64,000 nt of DNA from the NCBI RefSeq assembly GCF_910592395.1, contig NC_088311.1, positions 4,342,501-4,406,500 on the forward strand. The letters are read 5' to 3'. How positions within the stretch are numbered: position 1 is the stretch's first letter; the number at the start of each line of letters is the position of its first letter. Source of the DNA: Lineus longissimus (Eukaryota; Nemertea; Pilidiophora; Heteronemertea; Lineidae). This document shows positions 47,649-59,154 of this stretch, one piece after another. A program made the translations under genes and the position numbers. Under the pieces are notes generated by a model that worked only from the letters and a program-made list of their open reading frames with translations, did no database searches and had not been told where the DNA came from.

Positions 47649-50584
47649 TTACTTGGAAAAAACGCAGACGAGGACGACTACCATCAGAAGACTCACGTGG
47701 AGTGACGTAGTTCCGGCGCCTCCTGTAAAATAATTGATTGCATCATCAAAAATAGGGAGAAGTGCATTGGCCAGTACAAGATAGCTCCTCTGGCATCGAC
47801 TAAGCAACCAAAGAAAATATGCTTTTATAGAATTGATTATAACTGAGCTGCTGTATGCTAGCCTGGCATCAATCACTTTTTGGATTAGCAAAACACTCCT
47901 TTAGCTGCATGGGGTTGGAGACACCATTCGCAAACATCTACAGTCAGTGGCTTTTGGGGGGAATTGCCCTTACCCCCCCCCCCCCCCCATTTACCTCTAG
48001 CTACAGCCCTCTGCAAGGCCCAGATGCTACTTACCAAAGTCTATCTTCTTGCTTGCCTGTAGAGCAGCAGTTCTGGCGGTATAATCAGCCTGACACGTGA
48101 ACGTCTTGCCGTTATCGGATGTCGTCAGGTTCATGTCGTATGCTAACGTGGAATCGAAGTATCCTAGAAAAACGTGATGAAATATTTGAAAGGCCATGTT
48201 GTCACAAAAAGGATCCGGCCATGGCGTTTGAATCGCGGCCGTTTTGTTCAGTTTAGGAAAATTCATGTATTTCATCTAAATCTCAGCAGGAACGTAGATT
48301 ATATACATTAAGATGTCTAAAGTATATTTTGTATCATCTTTGTACATGTTTCGAATCATCATTTGAATATGATTGAACTGAGATCGACTAAATGTGAACT
48401 CATTTGCTCAGCCTCGGCGGACTGGATTGAACTTACCACTTCCAGTGCCTGCCACTGAGGTGACGTTAGCACTACTGGTGACCTCTAAACCCTCGAGGAA
48501 CAGCCTGAGGGTAGCGGCGGGTTTGCTCTCGTCCGCAAAACAGGATAGCGTGGAGGAGACTCCGGCTGCGGGCGTGGTGCTCCACGTCATGTTCAGGGCT
48601 GTAGGGGCGTCTGAAAGCAAAACGAAAGCAGGTTGAAGTCGAATTCTGATAAGATTGCCAGTTTTTAGATTGGAGAAATCGTAATCGTAATCTCACCGAC
48701 AACAGTGATATAAAAGTTCGACATTTGAAAAGCGATCGAATGTGTCAGGAACCATATACTGAACTTCGATCGGTATTCTTGACTCGCGTTGTCTGGAAGC
48801 TGAGCAAAGTCAATGTATTGAGGGTCAAGATGGCCAGGCTTACCAACAACTATAACGTAGGTGTTGCGTGTTACTGGCGAGCCCGTGCCTGCTTCGCATG
48901 TGTAGGTGCCAGCGTCTGAAGTGGTCATATTAATGACGGTCATGTTGTAGATGCCATTGCTGACAGTGATCGTGTATTTGCTGGTTACGGCAGGAATGTT
49001 GTTAATGGTCAGGATGCTGCTTGACTGAAAATGAGGAACGAAAGGGTCAATCGGGTTGACATCAAGGTATACAATGTATATTATATGCCGTATTGGAGGG
49101 ACTAAATGGGTCAATCGGTATACCTTGATGTCAACCCGTCCAAAAATGAGAGCGAAGCGAGCACGCTACACGTACATATTGACCTCGCTTTGCTATCTCA
49201 GTTTTTGTTCTATGGCTGTCGTTGGAGTTTTCGTAAATCTCCCAAAACGCCAACGCGAACGCCTATCCCCTTGTACAAATTCCTCATCACGATGTCGAAC
49301 GAAGTGATAGGCGTTCGTGTTGGCTTTTCGGGGGATTTGCGAAAACTCGCTATTGCCTAACGTGATCGTGTATATTGCTGGTTAGTGCCCTCCCGGCCAG
49401 GAAAGAATGTCGTTGATGGTCAGGATGCTGCTTGGCTGGAAATGGGATTCGAATGGATTATTAACTAAGAGAAACCTGCACAAGATGTGATATATATTTC
49501 ATACCTTTGATTTCTTAACTAACTTTGATTGTCACAAAAAATCAGACCAAGTTGAGTCATTATTTCAGTTACCTTTTTCCAGAAGACATTATCGGTGCTG
49601 CTGATCCCGGACACCGTGCACTGCATAGTCATGTCCTCCCCTACCAGGGCTGTCTGGTTGCCCGAAATGGAGTCGATAGACTGGGCCCGCACCTCGAGAG
49701 CTGGATGAGAGATTTAAAGGCATCAGATTTTTTTTCATTTAAACTGTATCATCTGCAAATTCTCCGAGGAAGAGGTGGATGGCACTGTCAATCCTTGTCA
49801 GTGCCACGCTTAGAGTAAACCATGCAGACTAACTCTATAAAGCGCTCGCGATCGCTGATTTGTATACAATTATTATCGAAGACTTTTACCTTGAAATTCC
49901 ACCTGGATTCCATCAGAACCCGACACCAAAGACAAGTATAGGCCTATATACCGTGAAATAACCACCATTAATTACTATTAGATCATGGTCATTGCTATAT
50001 ATATGTTTAACCATTCCGCGCTGCAATTTGTGGGCACGCAAAGAATCTGGAAACCTACAAATACTATACAAAAGCCGAAATGCATGCAGTTATAGACACG
50101 GTAAAATGAAGGCTACGTTAAAAAAGACTGCATTCGGTAAAAAAGGCAACATGTAAAAAAGGCAATAGGTAAAAAGGCTACCACGGTAAAAAGACATCAG
50201 ATTAAAAAGGCAAAACAAAAAAGACATACCTGTTGTCTTTTTTACCGTGGCGTTTTTACCGAGAATCAGTGGAAACCTAGAGGTCAGTGCGAATAAGGTG
50301 TTTTTCTACTCTCTATAGAGTTGACCCAAAATTGGACAACAATGTCGAACACTCTCAGAATAGTTTCGAGATGAAACAGGAGAAGAACAAGCCTAATGAA
50401 AGGGCGTACGCCTAGCTTGTCCTTGCGATCTGAAACATTCAACCCCCTGTACCCGCAGTGCATCTACATAATTGTGGTAACAAGTCTGATAGTTTCTCGA
50501 ATTAACGTTTTTTAAATAAAGGTAGAAATTGCAAAGAAACTTACCTGCCAAACCCATGAAGAAGGTGACCACTCTGAACCACAT
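47649..50584 (-). CDS. Small two-Ig-domain surface protein, probably GPI-anchored
   Basis: Six exons from the right: 50584-50545, 49700-49573, 49024-48844, 48610-48437, 48163-48035, 47722-47649. They total 726 nt, or 241 residues, with phase-consistent GT-AG junctions. Exon 1 encodes a signal peptide (MWFRVVTFFMGLAG). Exons 2-3 form Ig domain 1 (Cys in MTMQCTVSG, Trp in NVFWKK, closing DAGTYTCEAG). Exons 4-5 form Ig domain 2 (STLSCFADE, DNGKTFTCQAD). The last exon gives a small-residue stretch GGAGTTS and then a hydrophobic tail SLLMVVVLVCVFS ending in a single Lys and stop. This is the layout of a GPI-attachment signal rather than a transmembrane-plus-cytoplasmic tail. Several NxT/S sequons are present. 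The role is probably cell adhesion or immune-type recognition (inference). No orthologue recognised. Confidence 0.78.
47973..47988 (+). repeat. Poly-C run (16 C) in Ig gene intron 5
   Basis: An uninterrupted homopolymer. Such runs are error-prone in sequencing and can form quadruplex or i-motif structures. Confidence 0.95.
49053..49348. repeat. Two nested fold-back (inverted repeat) units in Ig gene intron 2
   Basis: First hairpin: a perfect 19-bp inverted repeat (GGGTTGACATCAAGGTATA at 49053-49071, complement at 49119-49137) with a 47-bp loop. Second: about 42-bp arms at 49225-49266 and 49307-49348, roughly 85 percent complementary, with a 40-bp loop. No ORF is present. Consistent with a MITE-like non-autonomous element. 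Confidence 0.8.
49361..49455 (-). repeat. Diverged second copy of the 5' end of Ig exon 3
   Basis: This stretch matches 48966-49045 (splice acceptor and first part of exon 3), including GATGGTCAGGATGCTGCTTG. It sits on the other side of the fold-back units. It has small indels and a weaker acceptor, so it looks like a relic duplicate and not a functional exon. Confidence 0.75.
50108..50262. repeat. GGTAAAAAGGC-type short repeat array with inverted arms
   Basis: Six or so variants of GGTAAAAA(A)GGC or GAC in 110 bp, followed by the inverted counterpart. CCACGGTAAAAAGAC at 50181-50195 pairs with GTCTTTTTTACCGTGG at 50235-50250. Located in Ig gene intron 1. Origin unknown. Confidence 0.7.
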
Positions 50585-51515
50585 GTTATCAGCGATACTG
50601 TGCCTGGTGTCTGAAGACCAAATGACTAAAACGTTCTTCGCCGCGTAAACCCCACCCCGGAATGTCAAGGAATCAAGCTGCTTTCTAACTAACTTGATAT
50701 ATACCTGGCTATTGTTTACATGCTGATTAGCATAAATTACCATGGGTACGTATTAGCGTGGTGAGGGTCAGTCCTAATTGCCTCTCTTCAAAAAGAATAA
50801 TTTGGTCAAATCTCAAGTTTGCACATTGTTGGAAAGAAACGCAAATGATAAATAAAAGAGAATGGTTTTCTAAAACTCCGAAACCTTTTTTTCTAGGAGT
50901 GTAGCCTAACATGTAAAGGGCCTATGATAATCATAAGGCCTATCGACAAACATTTGGATAGAAAATCAGTTAGGCCTACATCCGCCTGATTTTCATATTT
51001 GCAAAAGTATTGAATGGCCCAGGTCTGGAGATATCTGCTAATTATGCGAAATATTGTTGGGTTCATTGCTAATATTGTGTAGATTGCTTTTAGATTGTTA
51101 GTCATATACATTAGTAATACATGAATAAATTATCTTTCATGCCCACGCCATGTTTTCTCTTGACTAATACTTTTGCAAAACTATTTTATTTCCTTCTAAA
51201 ATTGAAATTTACATACACCCGTTGAATTTCTTACATAGTCAGGAGGTCGAGTGAGACTTGGTGACAATGATCACCGTTGACAACGCTTGGAGAATGGAAT
51301 GACCGGTAGTCCCAGTATTCAAGCCGTCCGTATATGAGTAGCTTTAATTTAATTAAAAATCAACAACGTATCAACCAAAATGTTGTCATGTGATCAAATT
51401 AACTGATTTAATGCGTTTGTTTATTATTCTATATTTATTGGTATTGAAATAGCGAACACCGTGCTTCTTACGAAACTAACTGGAAGTAACCAAAGTCAGC
51501 TACAGTATAATCAAG
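50585..51515. promoter_or_regulatory. Divergent upstream region of Ig gene and MAGOH
   Basis: 931 bp separate the two head-to-head start codons. A YY1-like AAGATGGCG lies at 51513-51521, overlapping the MAGOH ATG. There is no clear TATA box. No other gene is seen. Confidence 0.45.
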
Positions 51516-53135
51516 ATGGCGCGACACGCTGCTGGTGGAACCGACTTTTATTTGCGTTATTATGTTGGCCACAAAGGCAAATTTGGTCATGAATTCCTCG
51601 AATTCGAGTTTCGCCCCGATGGTAGGTATTCTTATGCATAACTTGAACGCAAGAAAAATTCAATTTTTGCTAATTAGCGCACAAATATTGACGATGAAAT
51701 TCAAGCAATCGCGTCCAGGTCGAACACTAGCTCATGCATGAGTTCATTTCTGCATTTGATGAGGTGGTTGTTCGGTGAGCTAGTGATAACAAAAATCAAT
51801 GAATAAGTCCATGGCATTGCTCAGAGAGATTGTTCAGTTGAGAAAAGTCCAGTGCGACAAAAAATTTGCCCCTGGCCCTGATCAACCTCATGCTCAACCT
51901 GTCCATGCAGTCGGGCCTGCTGCCCTGCCGCACACACGTTATTCGATTTCGAGTAGGCCTGAATCCCTTTGACTTTGCCTTTCCTTTGTTTGACGTTAAA
52001 CTGTGTCAGGAAAGCCTTTCAAGCCAAAATACAATGCAACATATTGGCCAAGTGCACAGCCGGCAACTTATCCTTGTCATCATTTGATTATCTGTCTTCC
52101 ACTTTTCAGGAAAACTACGTTATGCAAATAACTCCAACTACAAGAATGACACAATGATCAGGAAAGAGGTATGTACTTGTTCACATGGTTCAGTGGCCAC
52201 GCCTTATATGAAGAGAGAGTCCTCTAAAATGTGTTCTGTTGATACACTGATGATGTCACATCCCATACATTTAGTTTTTGTATCAATTGGGTATCGTTAA
52301 GATTTTAAAACGATTTGATCAGCAATTGAATAACTAAATTTCAGGATTTTGTTAATTGTTGCTTTGTTAATTTTGTTAATTCTTCTCTGTTATAGGCTTA
52401 CGTTCACAAGTCTGTGATGGAAGAACTGAAGCGTATCATAGAAGATGCTGAGGTGATGCGTGAAGATGATTCCCTGTGGCCTGCACCAGACAGAGTTGGT
52501 CGCCAGGTAAGGGTTCCGTTGATTTGACTGGGTTTTGCATATGGCTATGTTATGAAGGATGTCTACTTTATATAGAATGTATCTCTTGAAATAATACCTT
52601 ACAAAACATATTTCTTGATTTAAGAATCTTTAGACCCCAATTCTCGCTCTTAAGATATCATTTATACTTCAGGAACTGGAGATTGTAATTGGTGATGAGC
52701 ACATCAGTTTCACAACTTCTAAGATTGGGTCGTTGGTAGATGTACATCAGAGCAAGTAAGTAGTGTGTTTCTTTTACCTTTGTGGTGTCTTGGTCCCACA
52801 AATGGTCACCTGATTTTAAAGTTGGGCTTCGGCCTGTAATTGATCTTGGCCATTCGGTGGTCTGAAGTTGGGGGCAAGTAGAGAATGTTTCTATTTTGTT
52901 GTAATCGAGATAAGGAAGAAGTGGGAAAGTTGTTTTGATCATGGACTAGGCAGTGTATTGTGTGCAACTCTGAACTTGGTGTTTAACAGGTAAACCAGAA
53001 CAAAAATATCATCATGAAATTCTTCTGTTTTTCAGAGACACAGAAGGCCTGCGTACATTTTACTACCTTGTGCAGGATCTCAAGTGTTTAGTGTTCTCAC
53101 TCATCGGACTTCACTTCAAGATCAAGCCCATATAA
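51516..53135 (+). CDS. MAGOH: Mago nashi homologue, exon junction complex core
   Basis: Five exons: 51516-51621, 52110-52168, 52396-52506, 52673-52755, 53036-53135. They total 459 nt (152 residues, against 146-148 in vertebrates). Unmistakable segments are [73 protein letters not shown] and the invariant C-terminus [15 protein letters not shown] binds Y14 (RBM8A) and locks eIF4A3 on spliced mRNA, acting in nonsense-mediated decay and mRNA localisation. It works downstream of the spliceosome that contains SF3B5. The few extra residues are N-terminal ([10 protein letters not shown]). The start ATG lies inside a YY1-type AAGATGGCG, common for ribosomal and splicing genes. Confidence 0.97.
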
Positions 53136-53742
53136 GTGACATTTTCATTCATTGTGGTGACAACAGCAAAGACATTTTTCATCAAATGATCAAACAAGTG
53201 GGGCGTAGAATATCTCGACATTGAATAGCTATGAAAACTGACAAAACCCTTACAATTATGGAGCCAGGAACTGGTTTACTTTTAACTTAACAACTGACTG
53301 ATCATGTTTCTTCAGTCCTACTTATAAAGTTCCATGTTCCGGTATTGTGCACAGTAACTGCAAGTGTGGTTCAACTGAGGTCCTCCAAGTTCAACCTGTT
53401 TTAAAAAAGTTCACTGCCACCAAGTAGCCCTGTCTTCGGCTTTTTCACTGTTCTCCTGCAGCTGTATGTTGACGTAGTTGTGGTTTGATTGTATCAATTT
53501 AAAAAAGATTTATTCCTGTTGTCTACTCTAAGCAACTCTTATGATGTTTCTTGTTATTCTGATCATGATGACCTTGGAATGTCCTGTATGTTCCTTGGAT
53601 GGATTCAGGTATTTGCAATTTAATCTCACTTCTCAAGAGTTCACATACTGGCTTGCTGGTGACTGCTTTAACTGGGATGACGACTTATCAACCAAGGTTT
53701 GCTGCGCTAAGAAATGTGTTGTCAAATATTTTAGATGTGAAC

Positions 53743-53748
53743 AATAAA
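53743..53748 (+). terminator. Likely MAGOH polyadenylation signal
   Basis: AATAAA about 610 bases after the MAGOH stop. It overlaps the stop codon of the small ORF 53541-53747, which argues that that ORF is untranslated 3' UTR. Confidence 0.5.
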
Positions 53749-54310
53749 GGTCAACTTTTACTATACCTGCTGTTGTTTTGATCAATTTGATGTTGAAGTC
53801 TGACAAGCTGATGTGCATGTACATGGTACCTCTCTTCGAGGACACCTCTGTAAGCAGGACACTGTTTGTGACAGTCATTTTGGTCGCAAATGTGTCTTTT
53901 CCATATCAGCTTGACCACTGTCAGTCTTGACACCTCCCTTTTGGCAATAAATATTTGATGATACAACTCTTTGAGAGTTAAAGGACAAATATTCTAGTTT
54001 CAATGCTGAACAAAGGTATTGTCAATCTTCCCATGAAGACAATTCTTTGGGCATGATGAAAGTCCCAAACAAGCCCATTGACAAAGTCACATCAGATCAA
54101 ATAGGGTGTACGAAAAAGACTGCTGGGCTAGCTCATGCACATGATTGAATCCAGTGAACAAGCAACATGAACACAACATGATTGTATATCCCTTGAAGAC
54201 GGTAGCCTACATGAAGATTGCGTGACACCTGGCACTTAAACAAAATATTGCCTGAAGTGGGTCTCGGAAAGACCTGAAAGCAGTCAATTGTTTGGCAATG
54301 AAGTCCTTTT

Positions 54311-54475
54311 TTAAATGTTGTGACTGTTAACTGGATCGCCAAGCCCTGAATACACGTAATGAGCAAGTCCCAATGCACAAACAATTGTGAACAAAGTCGC
54401 AATGAAGAAGATGTGATCAAATACATAAAGATTTTGATGCTGTTCCTCACTGAATGCATTCAGACTAGCTGGCAT
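54311..54475 (-). CDS. Possible 54-residue single-pass membrane micropeptide (hypothetical)
   Basis: From ATG 54475 the frame gives a short polar N-terminus (MPASLNAFSEEQHQNLYVFD), one clean hydrophobic helix (HIFFIATLFTIVCALGLAHY) and a short C-tail GLGDPVNSHNI. This is the architecture of many small integral membrane proteins. It lies alone between MAGOH and cystinosin on the minus strand. I do not recognise a family, and a frame of this length could arise by chance. Confidence 0.3.
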   Translation of the reverse strand: MPASLNAFSEEQHQNLYVFDHIFFIATLFTIVCALGLAHYVYSGLGDPVNSHNI

Positions 54476-55206
54476 GATTAGGTGATCATCTAAATGTACA
54501 TGAAGGGACCTCAATCATGTCTCCAGATGTGTAGTGTGTGGTGGGCCAGATGCCAATTTCGTATGGTACAGGTGTAATTTGATTTGTCTATATACAAATG
54601 TACAAGTATGTAGAAGTCCACAAATATGAAGTTTGCAGAATAGAAAGCCAGCCATAGAAGGTTAGTTGACATGTCTTGCCACCAGTGTTCTTTATGGGGT
54701 TTATCTTGATAAGATCAAAGAGGACAATCGAATATTTGGCATGACTACTGATATCAGGAAGAGGATGTCCTGCCAACATAGGTGTCCGCTGAAGGGATTG
54801 CTTTAGGATTGACATTCACTGCCGGCAAGTTGGCAAGGTTCCACTGTGGCTTGTGCATTCTCCATTCACATCTCAGTAGATTGAACAGCATGGAATATTA
54901 GAGGCTTAGGCTATCAGCATCAAGTTGAAACTTATATACGGGACCTGGGCCAAACTATGCCATTGGCTATGGGAGCTAACCAAGGGAGTAGCTCAGCATG
55001 TCAAAGCCTTGGGACTCAGGAAGTAGGTTTTTATGGTTGACCAGAACACCCAACATTGGAAACGACAGTAGTCCTCATCTCATCTGTACAATGTACATGT
55101 ATACGACATTTCTTAATCATATCTATATAATGGAAAACATTCATTCTCAACATCACAAATTTGAGAAAGACTTCTTTGATATACGATTTGAATAATAAAT
55201 AAAATA

Positions 55207-55212
55207 TTTATT
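55207..55212 (-). terminator. Likely cystinosin polyadenylation signal
   Basis: AATAAA on the minus strand (TTTATT on plus) about 340 bases past the cystinosin stop. It is the clearest signal between the stop and the next minus-strand feature. Confidence 0.45.
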
Positions 55213-55551
55213 GCCAATTGTCAAAATAATCATATACAAGTTATAACATGTACATGTATAAGGACTTGAGTTCACAACATACACAGCTATATAATCGTTT
55301 TATAATGGACCCCATTGTTGCACCCTGCTAAGACTATTGCACAGTGATGATGGTGTTCATCAGGCATTACAAAATTTCTTTATCAACATTATCTTATCAC
55401 TCATAGACTATTCTGTCGATGAATTGGGAACTTTTACAACACTCTGTTCTAGATCCCTCCTTCTCTATTAGGCTATGTATCCATAGGCGGTTCGCTTGTA
55501 AACTTGTTTTCATTGTCTCCATAGCATGTTCCCAGCATGACAGTGACACCA

Positions 55552-58500
55552 TCAATCCTCAATGATATATGTTTTAGAATTAAGCCTCCCAGGTGGAGAA
55601 TTTGGCTCACAGTTCACAGTCTGATTGTAACTGCTGTTTTCAAGATTATTGGTACGTTTTTCACAGAGAAGTGGGTCTTTTTCACTTGTACCTTGACCCT
55701 TCTTTGGGCGGTAAAGAATATAATGCTGGACCATGAAGAAGATGTCAAATAGAATGGAGATAGCACCAAGACCAAACTTTGTTGGATCACCGAATATGGA
55801 ACCCCAATCATCTGAAATAAGGAAGGAAGCATTGATTACATTGACATCACAGGGACTTCCCCATCTTGACCTAATGTCTCGGCCTATCCTCTCGTTGCAA
55901 AACCTCAAGACATTTTTGGATGTCTAACCCACTGTGCTTAGCTATTGAATGGAGACTATTGACAGAGGCAAGGTGGACCAGATGAATAATGTTCGCACAG
56001 TGACCAAAGTGCCTATATTACATGTATCTCACAGTACATCGGCACTTTTCAGGCTTGCATGAACTCAGTTCTCGGGCTACTATTGATGACCTGGAGACTG
56101 AGGATATTCTCCTAGATATTGCCTATGATATATCCTTGAATAATATCAGCTTCATTAGTCATAAGAAGAAGGTTCACTGTTTGTAAGATTACTTACTGTT
56201 ATTATAAGCCAACACGAACATCTGCACCAAACTGAAGGAACCACCGGTGAAGTCCAACAGGACATTCCCTATACTCCAGCCTTCTGTACTCTTCCTTTGG
56301 TAGTTCATAAAACCCTGTAACAGAGAGAAATACCCGTCAAACATAAAATCTAGGATCCATGTAAGGTTTTTCAGTGGGTTTTTACCGCCACACAAATATT
56401 CTAAAAGTCTATTTTTGTCGCTTGACTGTAAAAATGAATATGTGGCTTGCCAGGTGAACCTGACATGAGCCCTGCTGGACAGTTTTAAATGTGTTTATGG
56501 CAAGGACTTTTCTTCAACTGATGACCTTTTTGATAACTTAGTTATAGAAAACGTGTTTTACTTACCTGTGGCACATACTTGATAAGTGTAATGGCTATTT
56601 TTATATACGAGAAGAAGTAGAGGTAATCTAGCCAAGTTATCTTGTGGAACAGCACCACAACTAGCGAGACACCAGCAAATAGCCACATCAGGGCTAGCAG
56701 GATGATACACACTCGGGACACACGCTGTCCTCCTCGCTGAAATGGACGATTTTATCATAATGTAGCACTGACTTGCTTAACTTATTAATTTTAATCTAGC
56801 AGGCCTCTAAATTCAATAGACCTTTATACATGTACACCTGGTCCATACGGGTGCTGGGTGCCAGATGGTAGACACTGAATATGACTGAAGGTGTCCTTTT
56901 CCAACCATGTACATGTATCAATTTTCCTCAAAATTCCATTTTTGGAGGCTCTGAAAATGTACCTTCTGGCAGACGTAAAAGAACAGATTAACTTGACTTC
57001 TTATGCATTGATTCCATGAACTATTGAATAATTGTTTGCTATATTTTACTCGACGCTACTTTTTCAACACCATGCATCCCATGCCTTACAACTTCCAGAA
57101 TGATACTCACATCATATATTAGAACCTGTATAAGGACGATGATGGTGAGGGCCACAGCATGAATGCAGAAGAAAACATCATTGAGTTGCACAGGATTGAT
57201 GCCTCTTGGATGTTGTTCTTTATACATGTTCTGAAATATGGGAACAAAATGTTTTGGTACATGTTAAATTAAAGCTTTTTAAGGCATACAATTATTGTAT
57301 ATAACTTTCTATGCAATCCTCAAACAATTTCATTCACTTAATCTCACTTAGAGTTTTCGAGATTTGACTATTTTGCTTGTTGACAAAATGATGTGATAAA
57401 TTTCAAGACTTGCCTTTACAAAGTACATGACATTAAGTGTGGATTCTTCAAATTGTTAATATAATTCATATGAACCAAAGGAACCATAAATATAACACCA
57501 TCTTACAGTACACTTACAATAATCTCAGGAATCCAAAACAAGCCAATGTTGAACAGACCATAAGCAACGAATCCAGTCAGGTTATAACAAACAAAATCAA
57601 AGTTTAATCCAACAACACTGCAAAAGAGAAACAATCAGACATTAGAAACTTACAGTAGATGTAGGCAATACATTTGTACTAGTACTACTTTGACTGCTTT
57701 TCAGACTTGGAAAATTAAAGCTTAAATCACTATAGAAAAAGTTAGTGCACCACTCAAAGACCAAGACCCACTTACAGAAAAGCTCATTTTGACTGAGAGG
57801 CTAGGCTTGTACCCAGCAAGGCTATATACATGTAAAGGGGTGGTCTGCTGACATGAACATGACGCACTATGCCACACAAAAATAAAACATGTTGTAAAGT
57901 TTCACACCACATGATTTCAGCTGAAGGAATTCTTTAACCTTACCTTTTGCGCTGCCAGTTTAGCACCACTTGTGGATAGAATGAGACGGACCATGCAACA
58001 AAATATATCCACCCAATCACTTGTGAGACAATGTCTAGCGCCTTGAAATGAACAACGTCCACGCGCACAAATGCTTTGTCCAGACTGAAATCGAAGTACA
58101 ATTTGAATATGAATACATGTATTTGAGGCCGGGTCTGTAAGTTGAGACTAGAAGACTGTGTACCTGAGCATTTTATGACAGGGTAAGCAACTTCCCACAT
58201 AGGTGGAGGGTAGTCTACCGTAGACTCCACACCTCCATAAAAATCCAGTAGGATTATGAAACTAGTAACAATCATGATGAAGAGAAAGAAATTTACAATA
58301 CAGAAGAGGTTACAAACAGCAAAATTGTAACCTCTTTATAAGAGAGTGACTTATAGATTTGGCCAAGACCACTTACTCCTCAAATTCATCAGCTGATGAG
58401 TTGAGACCAACAATGACATTGCCAGCATCCACACCCTCAATACAGATTGGTATTTCTCTTGATTCATTTGCATGTATTGTGAGGTTGCCTAGTGGTGAAA

Positions 58501-59154
58501 CTACTTCGTACGTCTGCCTCGTGAGTATGTTATCACCCTCCTGGTATGTGAACCACAGAATTGCTTCATCCTGGATAGGAGAACTGAAAATCAAGTAATG
58601 ACATATTTTGATTGAATACACAATGCATCATCAATAATTGAAAATGTCAGAATTTAATTTCTTCGAAGCGAACAGTGAGTACAATGTCTTATTTCAATGA
58701 GCTGTAATTAATCACATTATTGGGATACTTTTAGTTTTTCAAGTCAACACACCAGCATACACATTGCCACATTTTCAGCTCCTACTTCTTGATTGAATGA
58801 CCAACTAACCTTATATTAAGGGTGACATTTGATGTCTTTCCTACTTCAAGGGTCAAGGAACTTGAAGAAAACTCAACATAGGCAGCTTCGACTGAAACAC
58901 AAAATGGGCAATAGATCTTTTAGTGTACACATATGACATAGAGGCAAACAACCAACCCCATCTGATACAGCTTTTTTCTTGGAGAGTATTTGTAAATCCT
59001 GTAAGGAATCCTCAAATTCAGAGTAAAAGTTGAATATATACAAGTCTTGATTTTAAGAAATGAATACGGTTATGGTACACAATCTGTTTCCAGTCTTACC
59101 TCCAAATAGATATAACTGACTCAACAGAGTAAGAATGATGACCTGGAGCACCAT
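55552..59154 (-). CDS. CTNS: Cystinosin, lysosomal proton-coupled cystine exporter
   Basis: Nine exons from the right: 59154-59100, 58891-58810, 58583-58377, 58084-57944, 57617-57518, 57230-57111, 56736-56566, 56314-56197, 55811-55552. They total 1254 nt (417 residues) in frame. It has a signal peptide ([18 protein letters not shown]), a glycosylated luminal domain (NVT, NLT, NES sequons) and a seven-helix PQ-loop core. Both PQ loops are clear: [20 protein letters not shown] and [20 protein letters not shown]. Transport residues are kept: Asp in [11 protein letters not shown], Asp in [11 protein letters not shown], Asn in LAYNN. The protein exports cystine from lysosomes. The C-terminal tail is about 40 residues longer than in human. 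It lacks the obvious GYDQL lysosomal signal but has EKDPLL, an acidic dileucine motif. Upstream non-coding exon(s) probably lie between 59200 and 59800. It is divergent from the 75-residue gene at 59998. Confidence 0.95.

Larger units (their letters stand above)
53136..55551. other. 3' flanks of the convergent MAGOH and cystinosin genes
   Basis: No multi-exon gene is visible. Cystinosin transcripts probably end near the reverse-strand AATAAA at 55212-55207. The only coding candidates are two small ORFs (53541-53747 plus and 54311-54475 minus), both weak. Confidence 0.45.

Noticed and set aside
47442-47733. Plus-strand ORFs near 47.5-47.7 kb (start MAVDINKTVV)
   Set aside because: Antisense to the final Ig exon and its 3' UTR; no splice sites or known homology.
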